A stretch of 64,000 nt of DNA from CAIUMH01 sp963758555 (GTDB lineage: Bacteria; Actinomycetota; Acidimicrobiia; Acidimicrobiales; RAAP-2). Made by a program: the position numbers and the translations under genes. The stretch covers positions 2,161,094 to 2,225,093 of the forward strand of contig CAVWVW010000003.1 in NCBI GenBank assembly GCA_963758555.1, read 5' to 3'. This document shows, in pieces, positions 7,848 to 16,649 of the stretch. Each line of letters starts with the position of its first letter. Within the stretch, counting starts at the first letter, position 1. The notes below the pieces were generated by a model. The model searched no databases. It saw only the letters and a list, made by a program, of their open reading frames with translations, and was not told the DNA's origin.

Positions 7848-8758
7848 CTGAGGGTGACCGTCGGCGTCGGGGCTGAAATGGGATCAAACCTCCGGAAGCG
7901 ACGAACCCTGTTGCCGCGCAAGATGCATTGGATCTCCTGGTCACCGCGGTCCGCATCGCGCTCGACCACGCTGAGGTCCGCTCCGAGGAGTGAGTCGCCG
8001 TCCAGCTGGGCGCGCATGGCATCTCGAGCGAGGCGCCGAGCAGCCGTGCGCGCCTGGCTGATCTGGTCAACCTCTTGGCTCTCGTAGGAACCGGGCCCTC
8101 CCCACGACGTCGTCGCCCCGCCAACGAGGAGCTGCGTCATGCAATAGGCCCACACGCGCACCGACGAGATCGATGCGGCGATCGAGATGGGCATGCAGCC
8201 CGCCTCGATCACCTTTGCCAAGCGCTGACCCGCCAGATAGGTGGTCCAGGGAAGCTCGTGTGGTGGTGGTTCGCTGCCGATGATCCTCACTGCCGTCCCT
8301 CTGGTGTGGAACTCGAGCACGCCGAGGTCCCCGAGCGGTGCAGAGGAGTCGAGCACGCCGATCACACCATGGGCTCCCGCTGCTTGGGCTTCCTCGAGCA
8401 TCCTCGACGTCGCTGCGCTGAAGCCCTGCTGCCAGGCTTGCTCCACCCACCACTGCTCGTAGTTCTGGCCCCAGCTTCGATGCTCCGCGCTCCCCATGCG
8501 AAAACCGTGTGGGCACTGGAAGGACTCGTCGTAGGCGGAGGGAGGTCCGCCACTCGGAATGCCACCTCCGAGCCCGAGACCCATGCCCATCGACGAGTAG
8601 CCCCACTGCATGACGCAGAAGCCCTGCACGTAGCCCACCGGCTCCAACCCCATTTCGAGGCACGCCGCGAAGTCGGCCACGCTCAGCCCCGAGGTGAAGG
8701 TGGGTGAGCTGAAGCGTCGACCTGCGGCTTCAGGCAGATCGCCCGCCTCTCCGGACAT
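7844..8758 (-). CDS. Divergent tandem YbjQ-like domain protein, operon gene 3
   Basis: This protein of about 304 residues starts at MSGEAGD (8758), where TGATG joins it to the previous stop. Two modules can be recognised: FTSGLSVADF with AGAHGVIGV and RGTAVRI in the N-terminal half, and a weaker WTTYLAGQRL module in the C-terminal half. The first module carries an insertion rich in Gly and Met (MGMGLGLGGG) and aromatic residues. It is the most diverged of the three paralogues. Its stop overlaps the next start as ATGA. It probably assembles with its neighbours, but this is inferred only from gene order and shared modules. Confidence 0.7.
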   Translation of the reverse strand: MSGEAGDLPEAAGRRFSSPTFTSGLSVADFAACLEMGLEPVGYVQGFCVMQWGYSSMGMGLGLGGGIPSGGPPSAYDESFQCPHGFRMGSAEHRSWGQNYEQWWVEQAWQQGFSAATSRMLEEAQAAGAHGVIGVLDSSAPLGDLGVLEFHTRGTAVRIIGSEPPPHELPWTTYLAGQRLAKVIEAGCMPISIAASISSVRVWAYCMTQLLVGGATTSWGGPGSYESQEVDQISQARTAARRLARDAMRAQLDGDSLLGADLSVVERDADRGDQEIQCILRGNRVRRFRRFDPISAPTPTVTLR

Positions 8759-9555
8759 CAGTGGTCCAACGAGATGATGGTGGTCGGCGTCGGCAGCGTC
8801 ACGTCGCCTGCCCTCTTGGTGACCGCCGTGCCGAGCGAGAGGAACTCGATCGTGTGGCTGCCCCACTGGTGCGACTTCTCCTCGAGCCGCACGCCGACGA
8901 TCCCCGAGGCGTCGAGGCGCTCGGCCTCGTCCTGCATCCTCGTCATCGCCAGCTCACGCGCCTCGTAGAGCGCTTGGGTGAAGTTCGGCAGCTCAACGTT
9001 CTGGCCAGCGGACCCCATCGTCTGGATCAGGCCCCGATGTGCGATGTGGTACACGCAGGTGCCCATCACCAGACCTTGGGGGACGTAACCGGTCTGCATC
9101 AGCGTCCAGAAGTCCTGACCGGAGAGGTCGGAGGTGAAGGGCTTGTCGAGCTTGTTGCGGTGCGACACCCCGCTCTCAGACTTGACCGCCGTCCCCACGG
9201 CGATGAACTCCGCCGCGTCCTTGCCCCACTCGTAGTAGTTCACGTCCAAGCGGACCCCGACCACACCGTCGGCTCCCAGCTCCGCCGCTTCCTCTTCCAT
9301 CCTGGTCATCGCCAGCTCACGGGCGTTGTACATCGCTTCGGTGAGCTTGGTGAGCTCTTGGCTCTGGCTCCACTTACGAGTCTGGATGCCGATGTGATAG
9401 ATCGACGACCCCATGACGAAACCGACGGGATGAAAGCCCACCTCTTTGATCAAGAGGAACTCATTGACCGACAGATCCGAGGTGAAGAGCCCGTGCTCGA
9501 GCTCCTCGAGTCGGTGGCTGGTGGCCGGGGGCAGGTCCTGGGGCATGTCGCTCAT
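8758..9555 (-). CDS. Tandem YbjQ-like (heavy-metal-binding-type) domain protein, operon gene 2
   Basis: This 265-residue protein is the clearest of the set. Its two modules begin at FTSDLSVNEF and FTSDLSGQDF. Each has a NARELAMTRM or EARELAMTRM helix, a GADGVVGVRL or ASGIVGVRL strand and a closing VGTAV or LGTAV strand. The two modules are clearly duplicates of each other. The ATG (9555) overlaps the stop of the preceding gene as ATGA, and its own stop overlaps the next start by one base. No signal peptide or membrane segment is seen, so the product is cytosolic. Role unknown; a stress or metal link would be speculation from the family name. Confidence 0.82.
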   Translation of the reverse strand: MSDMPQDLPPATSHRLEELEHGLFTSDLSVNEFLLIKEVGFHPVGFVMGSSIYHIGIQTRKWSQSQELTKLTEAMYNARELAMTRMEEEAAELGADGVVGVRLDVNYYEWGKDAAEFIAVGTAVKSESGVSHRNKLDKPFTSDLSGQDFWTLMQTGYVPQGLVMGTCVYHIAHRGLIQTMGSAGQNVELPNFTQALYEARELAMTRMQDEAERLDASGIVGVRLEEKSHQWGSHTIEFLSLGTAVTKRAGDVTLPTPTTIISLDH

Positions 9556-9953
9556 TGATGTCCTCTGATCACGATGTTCTCGAGTGCCGCCCGGGTGGCC
9601 TGGCTGTGGGCAGCCTCCTCTTGGAGCGCGCGCAGCAGCCGACCGATCCACTCATCGACGTCGATCTGCTCGCTCCGTATCCTGATGCCACCTGACGCAT
9701 GCGAGACCGAGCACGTGAGGGACGACCCCTGCAACGAGGCGCTGTACTGATCGTTGCCGAGATCGATCGCAAGCCCCTCGATCGACTCTGACTTGCGAAA
9801 TCGTCCGCCGGCTCGGCGAACGGCCAAGCGGTCACCAAGCGCTTCGGAGAGCTGCTGGCTGAGCACCTTGAGCAAGATCTGCACGTCGCCTGAGTCGGCC
9901 CGTAGCGCTGCGGTAGCGAGGTCCAAATCGAAGCCGTCGTCTTCCTCCACCAT
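9552..9953 (-). CDS. Hypothetical protein, first gene of the YbjQ-like operon
   Basis: This protein of about 133 residues starts at MVEEDDG (9953); an ATG 51 bases upstream is the alternative. I recognise no family. The sequence is a mixed alpha/beta pattern with an acidic N-terminus and a segment VLSQQLSEALGDRL. It has a Ser-rich middle and a C-terminal helix, and no signal peptide or membrane span. Its stop overlaps the start of the first tandem YbjQ-like gene by four bases, so it is almost certainly translated with it. Gene order suggests a partner or regulator of the YbjQ-like proteins, with no direct proof. Confidence 0.68.
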   Translation of the reverse strand: MVEEDDGFDLDLATAALRADSGDVQILLKVLSQQLSEALGDRLAVRRAGGRFRKSESIEGLAIDLGNDQYSASLQGSSLTCSVSHASGGIRIRSEQIDVDEWIGRLLRALQEEAAHSQATRAALENIVIRGHQ

Positions 9954-10146
9954 CGCCCGCACCCTACTGGCGTTGGCATCAAAACTTCGATCGCTCAGGA
10001 ACACGCCCGACCGGCATCGGCTCGTTCATCGAGCAGGCACGAGTTCGGAGGTCGCAGCAAGGTCGAGGAACCTTGTCACGTTGAGGCTCTGTGACCTCGC
10101 TCCCCACTTGAGCCAGCGCGGTCCTCGCTCGTCGTTGAGCTCGGGC

Positions 10147-10449
10147 TCAGACCTCCGCGCCGTCAGGAACGGCGATCGGATAGATGTCGACGTCAAAGAA
10201 GGGATGGAAGGGCAGCGTCGCCAAGGTCTCTCTCACGTGCTCCTCGCCAGAGGCGAACACCTCGAGAAACGCCGTCGCTCGAGAGGGGGCTACGTGGTCG
10301 GACCCGATCCTCCCCTCTGACTGCAGCACGTGGATCCGCTGCTGTTCGTCAGCTCTCAGCGCCATCATGTCGGCGAAGTTCGTGTCGTCGCGAATGGTGG
10401 CGACCACCACGAAGGTCAGGAGATCGGAGGGCTCATCGGAGCTGGGCAT
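10147..10449 (-). CDS. Small muconolactone-isomerase-like protein
   Basis: This 100-residue protein has the dimeric alpha/beta-barrel look of muconolactone isomerase and YCII-type proteins. It has an N-terminal strand (LLTFVVVATI), a central helix with an ADEQQRIHVLQSEG turn, and a C-terminal LATLPFHPFFDVDIYPI strand. Such proteins often sit beside catabolic or stress regulators. The promoter is unusually clear: TTGACA, 17 bases, then TATCTT on this strand, overlapped by the TetR operator. The ribosome-binding site AAAAGGAC lies inside the repeat arm. It is divergent from the TetR gene at 10502, which very probably represses it. Confidence 0.78.
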   Translation of the reverse strand: MPSSDEPSDLLTFVVVATIRDDTNFADMMALRADEQQRIHVLQSEGRIGSDHVAPSRATAFLEVFASGEEHVRETLATLPFHPFFDVDIYPIAVPDGAEV

Positions 10450-10452
10450 GGT

Positions 10453-10527
10453 GTGTCCTTTTCAGTTGACATTGTCACCTGAGTTAAGATAGAGGTTCCA
10501 GATGACAATGTCAACTGAAAAGGACAC
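10453..10527. promoter_or_regulatory. Double TetR operator: 25-bp perfect inverted repeat with divergent promoters
   Basis: Bases 10453-10477 and 10503-10527 are exact reverse complements, 25 bp each, with a 25-base spacer. Each arm contains the smaller palindrome TGACA-W-TGTCA, a typical TetR-family operator, at 10467-10477 and 10503-10513. The minus-strand promoter is TTGACA (10514-10509), 17 bases, TATCTT (10491-10486). On the plus strand TAAGAT (10485-10490) lies 11 bases before the ATG at 10502, which suggests a leaderless TetR message. Each arm thus overlaps a start region: one holds the isomerase-like gene's ribosome-binding site, the other codes the first residues of the TetR protein. 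Confidence 0.8.
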
Positions 10528-11206
10528 TCCGGCCACGACCAGCCGCCAAGCCTCTGCGGCGAAGACTCGTCGCGCTTTGCTCGATGCCGCTGCCGAGCTC
10601 CTCGACCTCGGGGGGCCAGATGCGGTCACCTTGCGCGAGGTGGGGGCCCGAGCCGGCGTCTCGCGCAACGCGCCGTACCGACACTTCGCGGACAAAGAGG
10701 CGCTGCTGACGGCGATCGCCGTGGAGAGCTGGGACCGGATGGCCGATGCCCTGGGGGCCAGCGGCGCCAAGGCGTCCGTGCCGTCTGAACGCCTGCAGGA
10801 AGCCTTGATGGCCCTCGTCGAGCTGGGCCGGGAACGTCCCCACCTCTACCAGCTGATGTACGTCATACCCAAGAGCGACCCGGAAGCCGGCGCACGAGCC
10901 GCAGCCCGTGCGCTCGAGGAGTTCCTCTCCATCGTGGCCGGGGTGGTCGGCGAAGGAGAGGCTCGCCACTACGGCGCCTTGCTCTTCAGCGGCGCACACG
11001 GCATCGCCGAGCTGGAGATCAGCGGGCACCTCGCCGAGGAGAAGTGGGGGACGACCCCGGAGGGTCTCGTTGCCACCTTGGTGTCGATGACCGGCGCGTA
11101 TCACCCAGCAACGCTCCAGGGTTCAAAGCGGTCGCGGCGCGGTGCCGTCGCCGCACCACGAAGGGGCTCAGCGGGCACACGCTCCTCCACCCCGAAGCAA
11201 CGCTGA
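10502..11206 (+). CDS. TetR/AcrR family transcriptional regulator
   Basis: This 234-residue protein has a helix-turn-helix at about residues 20-68, with TLREVGARAGVSRNAPYRHF as recognition region. A C-terminal helical domain follows (ELGRERPHLYQLMYV, ALLFSGAHGIAELE). The start at 10502 (MTMSTEK) or 10508 lies in the right arm of the operator. The last 35 residues are basic, Arg/Ser/Pro-rich and probably disordered, unlike most TetR proteins. The divergent isomerase-like gene is the evident target. This is a self-contained repressor-target pair; the inducer is unknown. Confidence 0.9.
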   Translation: MTMSTEKDTPATTSRQASAAKTRRALLDAAAELLDLGGPDAVTLREVGARAGVSRNAPYRHFADKEALLTAIAVESWDRMADALGASGAKASVPSERLQEALMALVELGRERPHLYQLMYVIPKSDPEAGARAAARALEEFLSIVAGVVGEGEARHYGALLFSGAHGIAELEISGHLAEEKWGTTPEGLVATLVSMTGAYHPATLQGSKRSRRGAVAAPRRGSAGTRSSTPKQR

Positions 11207-11295
11207 GCTCAAGGCACAGCACCTCACCTCGCTCTCGCCAGAGAAGGGCGTTCGAGGGACCTGTGTAGGGTGGCCCCGTGCACGCGGCGAGGCGG

Positions 11296-11832
11296 ATGAA
11301 ACCGCTGATCATGGCTTGCATGGCGGTGGTCCTCACCTGTGGCGCCGCTGGCTGCGGTGGCGGCAGCTCGACAGGACCTGTCCCGTCGAGCACCCCTGCC
11401 CCGACAGCGACTCGTGCCCCCGCCGGGTCTACGGGCACCTCACCCCTGCAGGCGCCGACGACCACACCGGCAGAAGACGCCGCGTACCTCTCAGAGGTCA
11501 CTGAGGCCGACTCGGCGCTCGCCAGCTACGAGCAGCAGCGAGGCAACGTCGCGCTGCGCGCCTTGCTGACGGACGGCTCGGCCTTCTGTGCGCTGCTCGG
11601 CCGAGAGCGCGACGTCGACAAGGCCTTGGTCGACCTCGCGCTCGGTGCTCGAGGTGACGAGGCTCAGAGCCACCTGCCTTTGTCGGTCACGACGTTCAAC
11701 AGCATCGAGGCGGTAGCGCTGCTGACGCTCTGTCCCGCCGAGCAGCGCCTCTTACCCGCAGCCGATCAGGCCAAGCTCCGCGCCTTGGGCGCAGCCCTCG
11801 CCGGGCGATCCACGACACCCACCTCATCATGA
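11296..11832 (+). CDS. Putative lipoprotein
   Basis: The N-terminus MKPLIMACMAVVLTCGAAGC is a lipoprotein signal ending in an AAGC lipobox. A Ser/Thr/Pro/Ala-rich linker follows, then a helical domain of about 120 residues. A GTG at 11278 would add six residues. The domain shows a heptad-like pattern and ends with a Leu/Ala-rich helix. No enzyme motif is seen and I do not recognise the family. It is probably exported and lipid-anchored on the outer face of the membrane. No operon partner is evident. Confidence 0.7.
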   Translation: MKPLIMACMAVVLTCGAAGCGGGSSTGPVPSSTPAPTATRAPAGSTGTSPLQAPTTTPAEDAAYLSEVTEADSALASYEQQRGNVALRALLTDGSAFCALLGRERDVDKALVDLALGARGDEAQSHLPLSVTTFNSIEAVALLTLCPAEQRLLPAADQAKLRALGAALAGRSTTPTSS

Positions 11833-11935
11833 TGTCTTCGCCGCTCAGTGGTGCTCACGCAATGTTCATTTTCCGGTCGCGCTAGTTCATCGCTTCGTCT
11901 CACAACCGAGCGGATCGAATTCATACGATCCGTGC

Positions 11936-14704
11936 ATGACCTTCACCTCTGCCTTCAAAGCCCATCGCCTGCTGACCTGGCTGGCTGTCGCCGCCATCGG
12001 GTTCAGCGCCTTCATCGGCTCCTCCTTGACCGGTGCGTTCGCCGGCGCCTCCCCGTTCCATGGGCCCCCAGACTCGTGCCCGGCAGGGAGCACCTTGCAG
12101 GTGCCGACCAACGGGAGCGAGAGGGATGCCCAGTGCGTCATCACCTCGACAGGGACCCCTGTGGGTGGGGTCAAGCACGTGTGGCTCATCATCTTGGAGA
12201 ACAAGTCCTACGACGAGACCTTCACCGGGCTCAACCAGAACAGCTACCTCTGGCAGACGCTCCCACAGCAGGGTGCGCTGCTCACCAACTACTACGGCAC
12301 CGGCCACTTCAGCATGGACAACTACGTCTCGCTGGTCTCGGGCCAATCACCGTCGTTCGCCACGCAGGATGACTGCTCGACGGCGGCGAACATGACCAAC
12401 GCCAACAACGGCATCATCACCACGGGCACAGTCGGCACCGGCACGGACACCGACGGGACCACCGATACGTCGGGCAAGAACACCACCGCACCGAACCCGA
12501 CCGGCACGAGCAACGGCAACTACGGCCAGCTCCTGGTCAACGGCGGCGTCGATGCGCCGCTCGCCTCCAACGGGTGTGTGTACCCGACCGACGTGCCCAC
12601 GCTGTTCAACCAGTTCAACGCGGCTGGCGTCTCCTGGAAGGCTTACGCCCAGGATCTCGGCGGTGCTCAGCCCACCGGGTCAAGCTCCTACGTGACCGGC
12701 TCGACACCGGGTGTCAGCGACACCGTCCCGGGTCGAGATGACGGGACCTGTGGCTACCCGGGCACCTCGAGCAACAACCCCGTGACCAGTCCGACCAACC
12801 TGGTCGCGCCCAGCGGCGACGTGTCGAGCTTCACCGGCGCTCAGCCGGCCAACGCCGGTGGCAACGGCGATCCCGCTGACCAGTACGTGGCCAAGCACTT
12901 CCCGACCGGGTGGTTCGCCTCTCTGACCGGTCAGTCCGCCGGCACGCAGAACGGCGTGACCTACTCCAGCCAGTCGGCGCTGAACAAGCCGACCACACCG
13001 GAGCACGACGGCCCTGGCGCCCCGACCAACGGCTCTGGCGACACCAACTGTGACGCCAACCACGTGGCCAACCTCGACGACCCGACCTACGGCCTGGCAC
13101 ACGATCTGACCTTGCCGGCCAGCCAGGTCCCCTCGTTCAACTGGATCACGCCGAACAACTGCAGTGACGCTCACGACGCCACCTGCCAGGGCAACAACCT
13201 CTCAGGTGCCTTCAACGCCAACGGCTCGCCCAACTACACCCCCTCGGGCCTGCCGGCCGACGACCCGGAGGCCACGACGCCGGTCAACTACACCGGTGGG
13301 CTCTACGCCTCCGACCTGTTCCTTCGCTACTACATCCCGCTCATCGAGCGCTCGGCTGCCTTCGCTGACGGCGGGATGATCGACATCACCTTCGATGAGG
13401 CCAACCCCCCCTTCACGATCGGGAACAGCTTCAACAACGTGCCCGCCCCAGGCGACAGCACGCTCTTCTCGGCGCCAGCCGACCAGCCGAGCTACGGCTC
13501 GACGGGAACCTCCGCACCGGGTGCCAGCTCGCTCTACGGCGCCTACGGCCTCCTGGCCGACGCGGCCGGTGAGAACCTCGGCGGCCACAACGTGGCTACT
13601 GAGCCGACCGGGCCCAACGACCCGGAGGTCACGAACAGCTCTGGTCAGCAGCTCCAGCCGGGTCCGGGAGCCTCGGGCTTCATTGACCGAGCCACGGGCC
13701 TGACCGGCGAGAGCCCGTACCTGAGCGGCTCTCCGGGGTCGACCACCGAGCCGGCCGTGATCAGCGCTGGCTCGAGCATGGTCTTCGACTCGAAGATCAA
13801 CGCTGACGACACCGGTCGCCTGGTCTCGGGCACCTCCATCCCGCCCGACACCTTCGTCGGAGCGGTCAGCGACAGCGGACCGATCGCTCTCGGATCGAAC
13901 GCCAGCGCGACGACGGCGTCGAACAACTACGCCAAGCCGTGGCTCGGCACCTTCCAGCTCCTGAACGACAGCGGCCAGCCCGTGACGATCCCGGCTGGCT
14001 TCAGCGGCACCATCACCCTGGGCGCCGAGGGGGCCACCTCGACCGTGGGCACCGCCACCTGCCCGGCGGGCAGCGAAGCCGCCACCACCAGTGGCTGCGT
14101 CACGGCCGACCCGCTCTACGACCCGACCGACTTCACCCCGGGTGGCGGCGACACCGGCACCGTGCTGATCAGCTCGTTCATCAAGCCAGGCACCGTCTCG
14201 AGCACGGACTACAACCACTACAGCTGGCTGCGCACCATGGAGGACCTCTTCCTCACCGGCAAGTCGTGCAGCAACCTCTCGCTCACGGCCGGCTCGGTCT
14301 GCGGTGGGCTCGATGGGCAGGGCCACATCGGCTACGCAGCACAGCAGGGGCTCGCCTCCTTCGGACCAGACGTCTTCACGGCCACCACCTACACCTCAGC
14401 CCACCGGCCCCCGAGGGGCTTCTGGGCGGTCAGCGGTCACGGCGCAGACAGGCTCTACTGCCCGACGGGCACCGTGGTCCACCGACTCGGGAAGAACGGA
14501 TCGGAGAGTCCGCAGTGCGGGAAAGCAGACGGCGGCAACGCTTGCACCGCTGAGAAGTGGGCCAACGGCGGGTGGCTGACGTCGAGCGGCACACCGACGA
14601 CGCCGTCGGACACGCCCCCCTGCACCAGCTCGGGAGGACACGGCGGCGCCAAGAACACCGCCTTGTCGCCCCGTGGCACGGTCACGAGTGGCACCAACGA
14701 CTAG
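11936..14704 (+). CDS. Secreted phosphoesterase (phospholipase C/acid phosphatase family)
   Basis: This 922-residue protein begins with a Sec signal of about 35 residues ending near AGAFAGA-like sequence. The phosphoesterase core starts at residue 81 with HVWLIILENKSYDETF, the metal and nucleophile region of this family. It continues with GHFSMDNYVSLVSGQSP, FNWITPNNCSDAHD, the MIDITFDEA segment and GHIGYAAQQGLASFGPDVF. The middle has a long Ser/Thr/Gly-rich stretch. Known members release phosphate from phospholipids or phosphate esters outside the cell. It has no helper gene, but a strong hairpin follows the stop, so it probably is a single transcription unit. Substrate is uncertain. Confidence 0.88.
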   Translation: MTFTSAFKAHRLLTWLAVAAIGFSAFIGSSLTGAFAGASPFHGPPDSCPAGSTLQVPTNGSERDAQCVITSTGTPVGGVKHVWLIILENKSYDETFTGLNQNSYLWQTLPQQGALLTNYYGTGHFSMDNYVSLVSGQSPSFATQDDCSTAANMTNANNGIITTGTVGTGTDTDGTTDTSGKNTTAPNPTGTSNGNYGQLLVNGGVDAPLASNGCVYPTDVPTLFNQFNAAGVSWKAYAQDLGGAQPTGSSSYVTGSTPGVSDTVPGRDDGTCGYPGTSSNNPVTSPTNLVAPSGDVSSFTGAQPANAGGNGDPADQYVAKHFPTGWFASLTGQSAGTQNGVTYSSQSALNKPTTPEHDGPGAPTNGSGDTNCDANHVANLDDPTYGLAHDLTLPASQVPSFNWITPNNCSDAHDATCQGNNLSGAFNANGSPNYTPSGLPADDPEATTPVNYTGGLYASDLFLRYYIPLIERSAAFADGGMIDITFDEANPPFTIGNSFNNVPAPGDSTLFSAPADQPSYGSTGTSAPGASSLYGAYGLLADAAGENLGGHNVATEPTGPNDPEVTNSSGQQLQPGPGASGFIDRATGLTGESPYLSGSPGSTTEPAVISAGSSMVFDSKINADDTGRLVSGTSIPPDTFVGAVSDSGPIALGSNASATTASNNYAKPWLGTFQLLNDSGQPVTIPAGFSGTITLGAEGATSTVGTATCPAGSEAATTSGCVTADPLYDPTDFTPGGGDTGTVLISSFIKPGTVSSTDYNHYSWLRTMEDLFLTGKSCSNLSLTAGSVCGGLDGQGHIGYAAQQGLASFGPDVFTATTYTSAHRPPRGFWAVSGHGADRLYCPTGTVVHRLGKNGSESPQCGKADGGNACTAEKWANGGWLTSSGTPTTPSDTPPCTSSGGHGGAKNTALSPRGTVTSGTND

Positions 14705-15313
14705 GTGGGCAGCACGAACGCAACGACAGGTCGCGCTCGCACGACCATCTGCTTGTGGGGCCGGGCGAAGAAGCCCGGCCCCACAAGCGTCCTCGCCCTC
14801 CTCGTGCTCGCCGTGCTGCTCAGCGCGTGCGGTTCGAGCACCGCAGCTCCGGTGTATCCCTCGTTCCTCCCCAAGAAGACCTTGAACCCCACCATCGACG
14901 CCATGTTGGTGGGGACCCAAGCCCGACCAGCCCTCCAGGTCGAGGGTCTCCCCGTCGAGGTCAAGACGAAGGGCTTCGACGTCCGCGTCACCGTCAGCGG
15001 ACCGGTGGTCCCTGGCGAGGGCCTTCCCACCCAGCAGGGTGCCACGACGTGCACGTGGACGGTCACCATGAAGGACGCCTCAGGCAACGTGCCGGTCGCC
15101 CTCGCTGACTTCCACTCGGTGGACCACCTCGGCTCGGTCTTCCTCATGGGACTCGTTCCAGGCGAGCACGCCCCTCCCTCGGTCCTCCATTCGGGCCAGA
15201 CGCTCAGCTTCAAGCTGCGCGCCTACGAGCTCGTCGGCGAGGGCATGATGCAGTGGGCTCCTGACCATCGCCACGTGGTCGGCATGTGGGACTACACCGT
15301 GGAGAACGACTGA
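14705..15313 (+). CDS. Putative lipoprotein
   Basis: The frame opens with GTG right after the phosphoesterase stop, but the natural start may be TTG at 14753. That start gives a short basic n-region followed by VLALLVLAVLLSAC, a clear lipobox. The mature part of about 160 residues is beta-rich (VRVTVSGPVV, CTWTVTMKDASG, LSFKLRAYELVG) and looks like an immunoglobulin-like or DUF-type extracellular domain. I do not recognise a family. A strong hairpin (14751-14788) overlaps the signal-peptide coding region. The protein is probably membrane-anchored outside the cell. Confidence 0.72.
   Translation: MGSTNATTGRARTTICLWGRAKKPGPTSVLALLVLAVLLSACGSSTAAPVYPSFLPKKTLNPTIDAMLVGTQARPALQVEGLPVEVKTKGFDVRVTVSGPVVPGEGLPTQQGATTCTWTVTMKDASGNVPVALADFHSVDHLGSVFLMGLVPGEHAPPSVLHSGQTLSFKLRAYELVGEGMMQWAPDHRHVVGMWDYTVEND
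14751..14788 (+). terminator. 16-bp perfect hairpin downstream of the phosphoesterase gene
   Basis: GCTTGTGGGGCCGGGC (14751-14766) pairs perfectly with 14773-14788 around a GAAGAA loop. It lies 46 bases after the phosphoesterase stop. There is no T run, as is common in high-GC organisms. It lies inside the reading frame of the next lipoprotein. Confidence 0.6.
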
Positions 15314-15350
15314 TCGCCTCTCGTGACGAGCGAGAGGGTCGCCTGCTCGC

Positions 15351-16649
15351 CTACGCGCTCTCGACGGGTCCTACCGGAGCGCTGTCGAGTCTCAGGGTGC
15401 GGAGCAGCAGCTGTGGTGCGACAGCGTGCTCGGGTTGTCCGGGGTGGAGCGCCTTGGCAAAGTCGCCGTAGCGACGGGCAAGCGGAGCCGCGCTCACGCC
15501 GTGGGCTACGACGCTCAGCGCCACCGTCACGACGACCGCCCCGAGCAGGTACTGCGCGTCCTCGGGGGCCAAGCTGTCGGTGGCGATGAGCCCGAAGACC
15601 ACCGTGGCGAGACCCCGCGGCCCGAACCACCCAATGAAGCTCATGGTCACCCGATCGAGCCCGGAGTGGACCAGAGCCAGCGCCACAGGCGCCATGCGCA
15701 CGACGCTCAGCGCCAGGACGGCGAAGAGCACGTCTCGCCAGCTCGCGTCTTCGAGACCGGGCACCAGCATCACTGCTCCGAACGCGAACCAGACCACGAG
15801 GGACATCAGCGTGCCGATCCCCTCCGTGAAGGCGAGCTGATCGTCTGGCTTCGATGAGATCGAACCGAAGGCGAGTCCCCCCACGAACGCCGCCACGAAG
15901 CCGTTGGTGCCAGCCCAGAGCGCCAGCGCGTAGGCCAGCACCGCCAGAGAGAGGACCGCCAGAGGCCGGAAGGCCGGTCCGCTCCATCGCGCCTTCGTCG
16001 TCGAGACGAGAAGGATCCCACCGAGCAGACCCACACCAGCGCCGATCCCTGCCCCGCCGAGCAGCTCGACGACAGCCTTGCCCACCCCACTGGCGCTCAG
16101 CGACTCTGCGGCCAGCGCACCGGCAAGGAACAGGTTGACGAAGGGCGTGGCGATCCCGTCGTTGAGGCCGCTCTCCACGTTGAGCACGCGACGCACTCGA
16201 GCCGGGACTCGCTCATCCGACATGATCGCCGCCCCCAGCGCGGCGTCGGTGGGCGCCACGATGGCCCCGAGGGCGGCCGCCAGCCACAGCCCGCCTGAAG
16301 GGAACAGGATCCAGGCCACCAGCGCTCCCGCTCCGATGGTGAGAGGGAGGCCCACGCAGAGCAGGCGAGCGGGAATGGCGGCGTCAGCTGCGAGGGCTCG
16401 CACGTTGACCCGAGAGGCGTCGGAGAAGAGGACGAGCGCCAGCGCGATCTCGGCCAGGGTGCGGATCGTCGAGGAGTGGAGCGACAGGTGGAAGAAGCCC
16501 AGTGGACCGTGGGTCAGCATGAGCCCCAAGACCACGAAAGCCATCGGTGCGGTCACGTGCCAACGGTCCATCCGTGCTGCCACCAGACCCCAGAGGAGGA
16601 CACAGGCAGCGAACGCCGAGAGGGATGCGACGCCCATCGTGTGGTCCAT
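15351..16649 (-). CDS. Na+/H+ (monovalent cation/proton) antiporter, CPA1 type
   Basis: This 432-residue protein has about 12 hydrophobic segments. The CPA1 signatures are visible: the ALALVLFSDASR segment, GAIVAPTDAALG (the family APTD motif), NVESGLNDGIATPF (the ESGLNDG motif) and GWFGPRGLATVVFG near the C-terminus. These residues form the ion-exchange site in the membrane core. It exchanges Na+ or K+ for protons across the plasma membrane. There is no large cytosolic C-terminal domain. It is alone on its strand, with no evident regulator. Confidence 0.9.
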   Translation of the reverse strand: MDHTMGVASLSAFAACVLLWGLVAARMDRWHVTAPMAFVVLGLMLTHGPLGFFHLSLHSSTIRTLAEIALALVLFSDASRVNVRALAADAAIPARLLCVGLPLTIGAGALVAWILFPSGGLWLAAALGAIVAPTDAALGAAIMSDERVPARVRRVLNVESGLNDGIATPFVNLFLAGALAAESLSASGVGKAVVELLGGAGIGAGVGLLGGILLVSTTKARWSGPAFRPLAVLSLAVLAYALALWAGTNGFVAAFVGGLAFGSISSKPDDQLAFTEGIGTLMSLVVWFAFGAVMLVPGLEDASWRDVLFAVLALSVVRMAPVALALVHSGLDRVTMSFIGWFGPRGLATVVFGLIATDSLAPEDAQYLLGAVVVTVALSVVAHGVSAAPLARRYGDFAKALHPGQPEHAVAPQLLLRTLRLDSAPVGPVESA

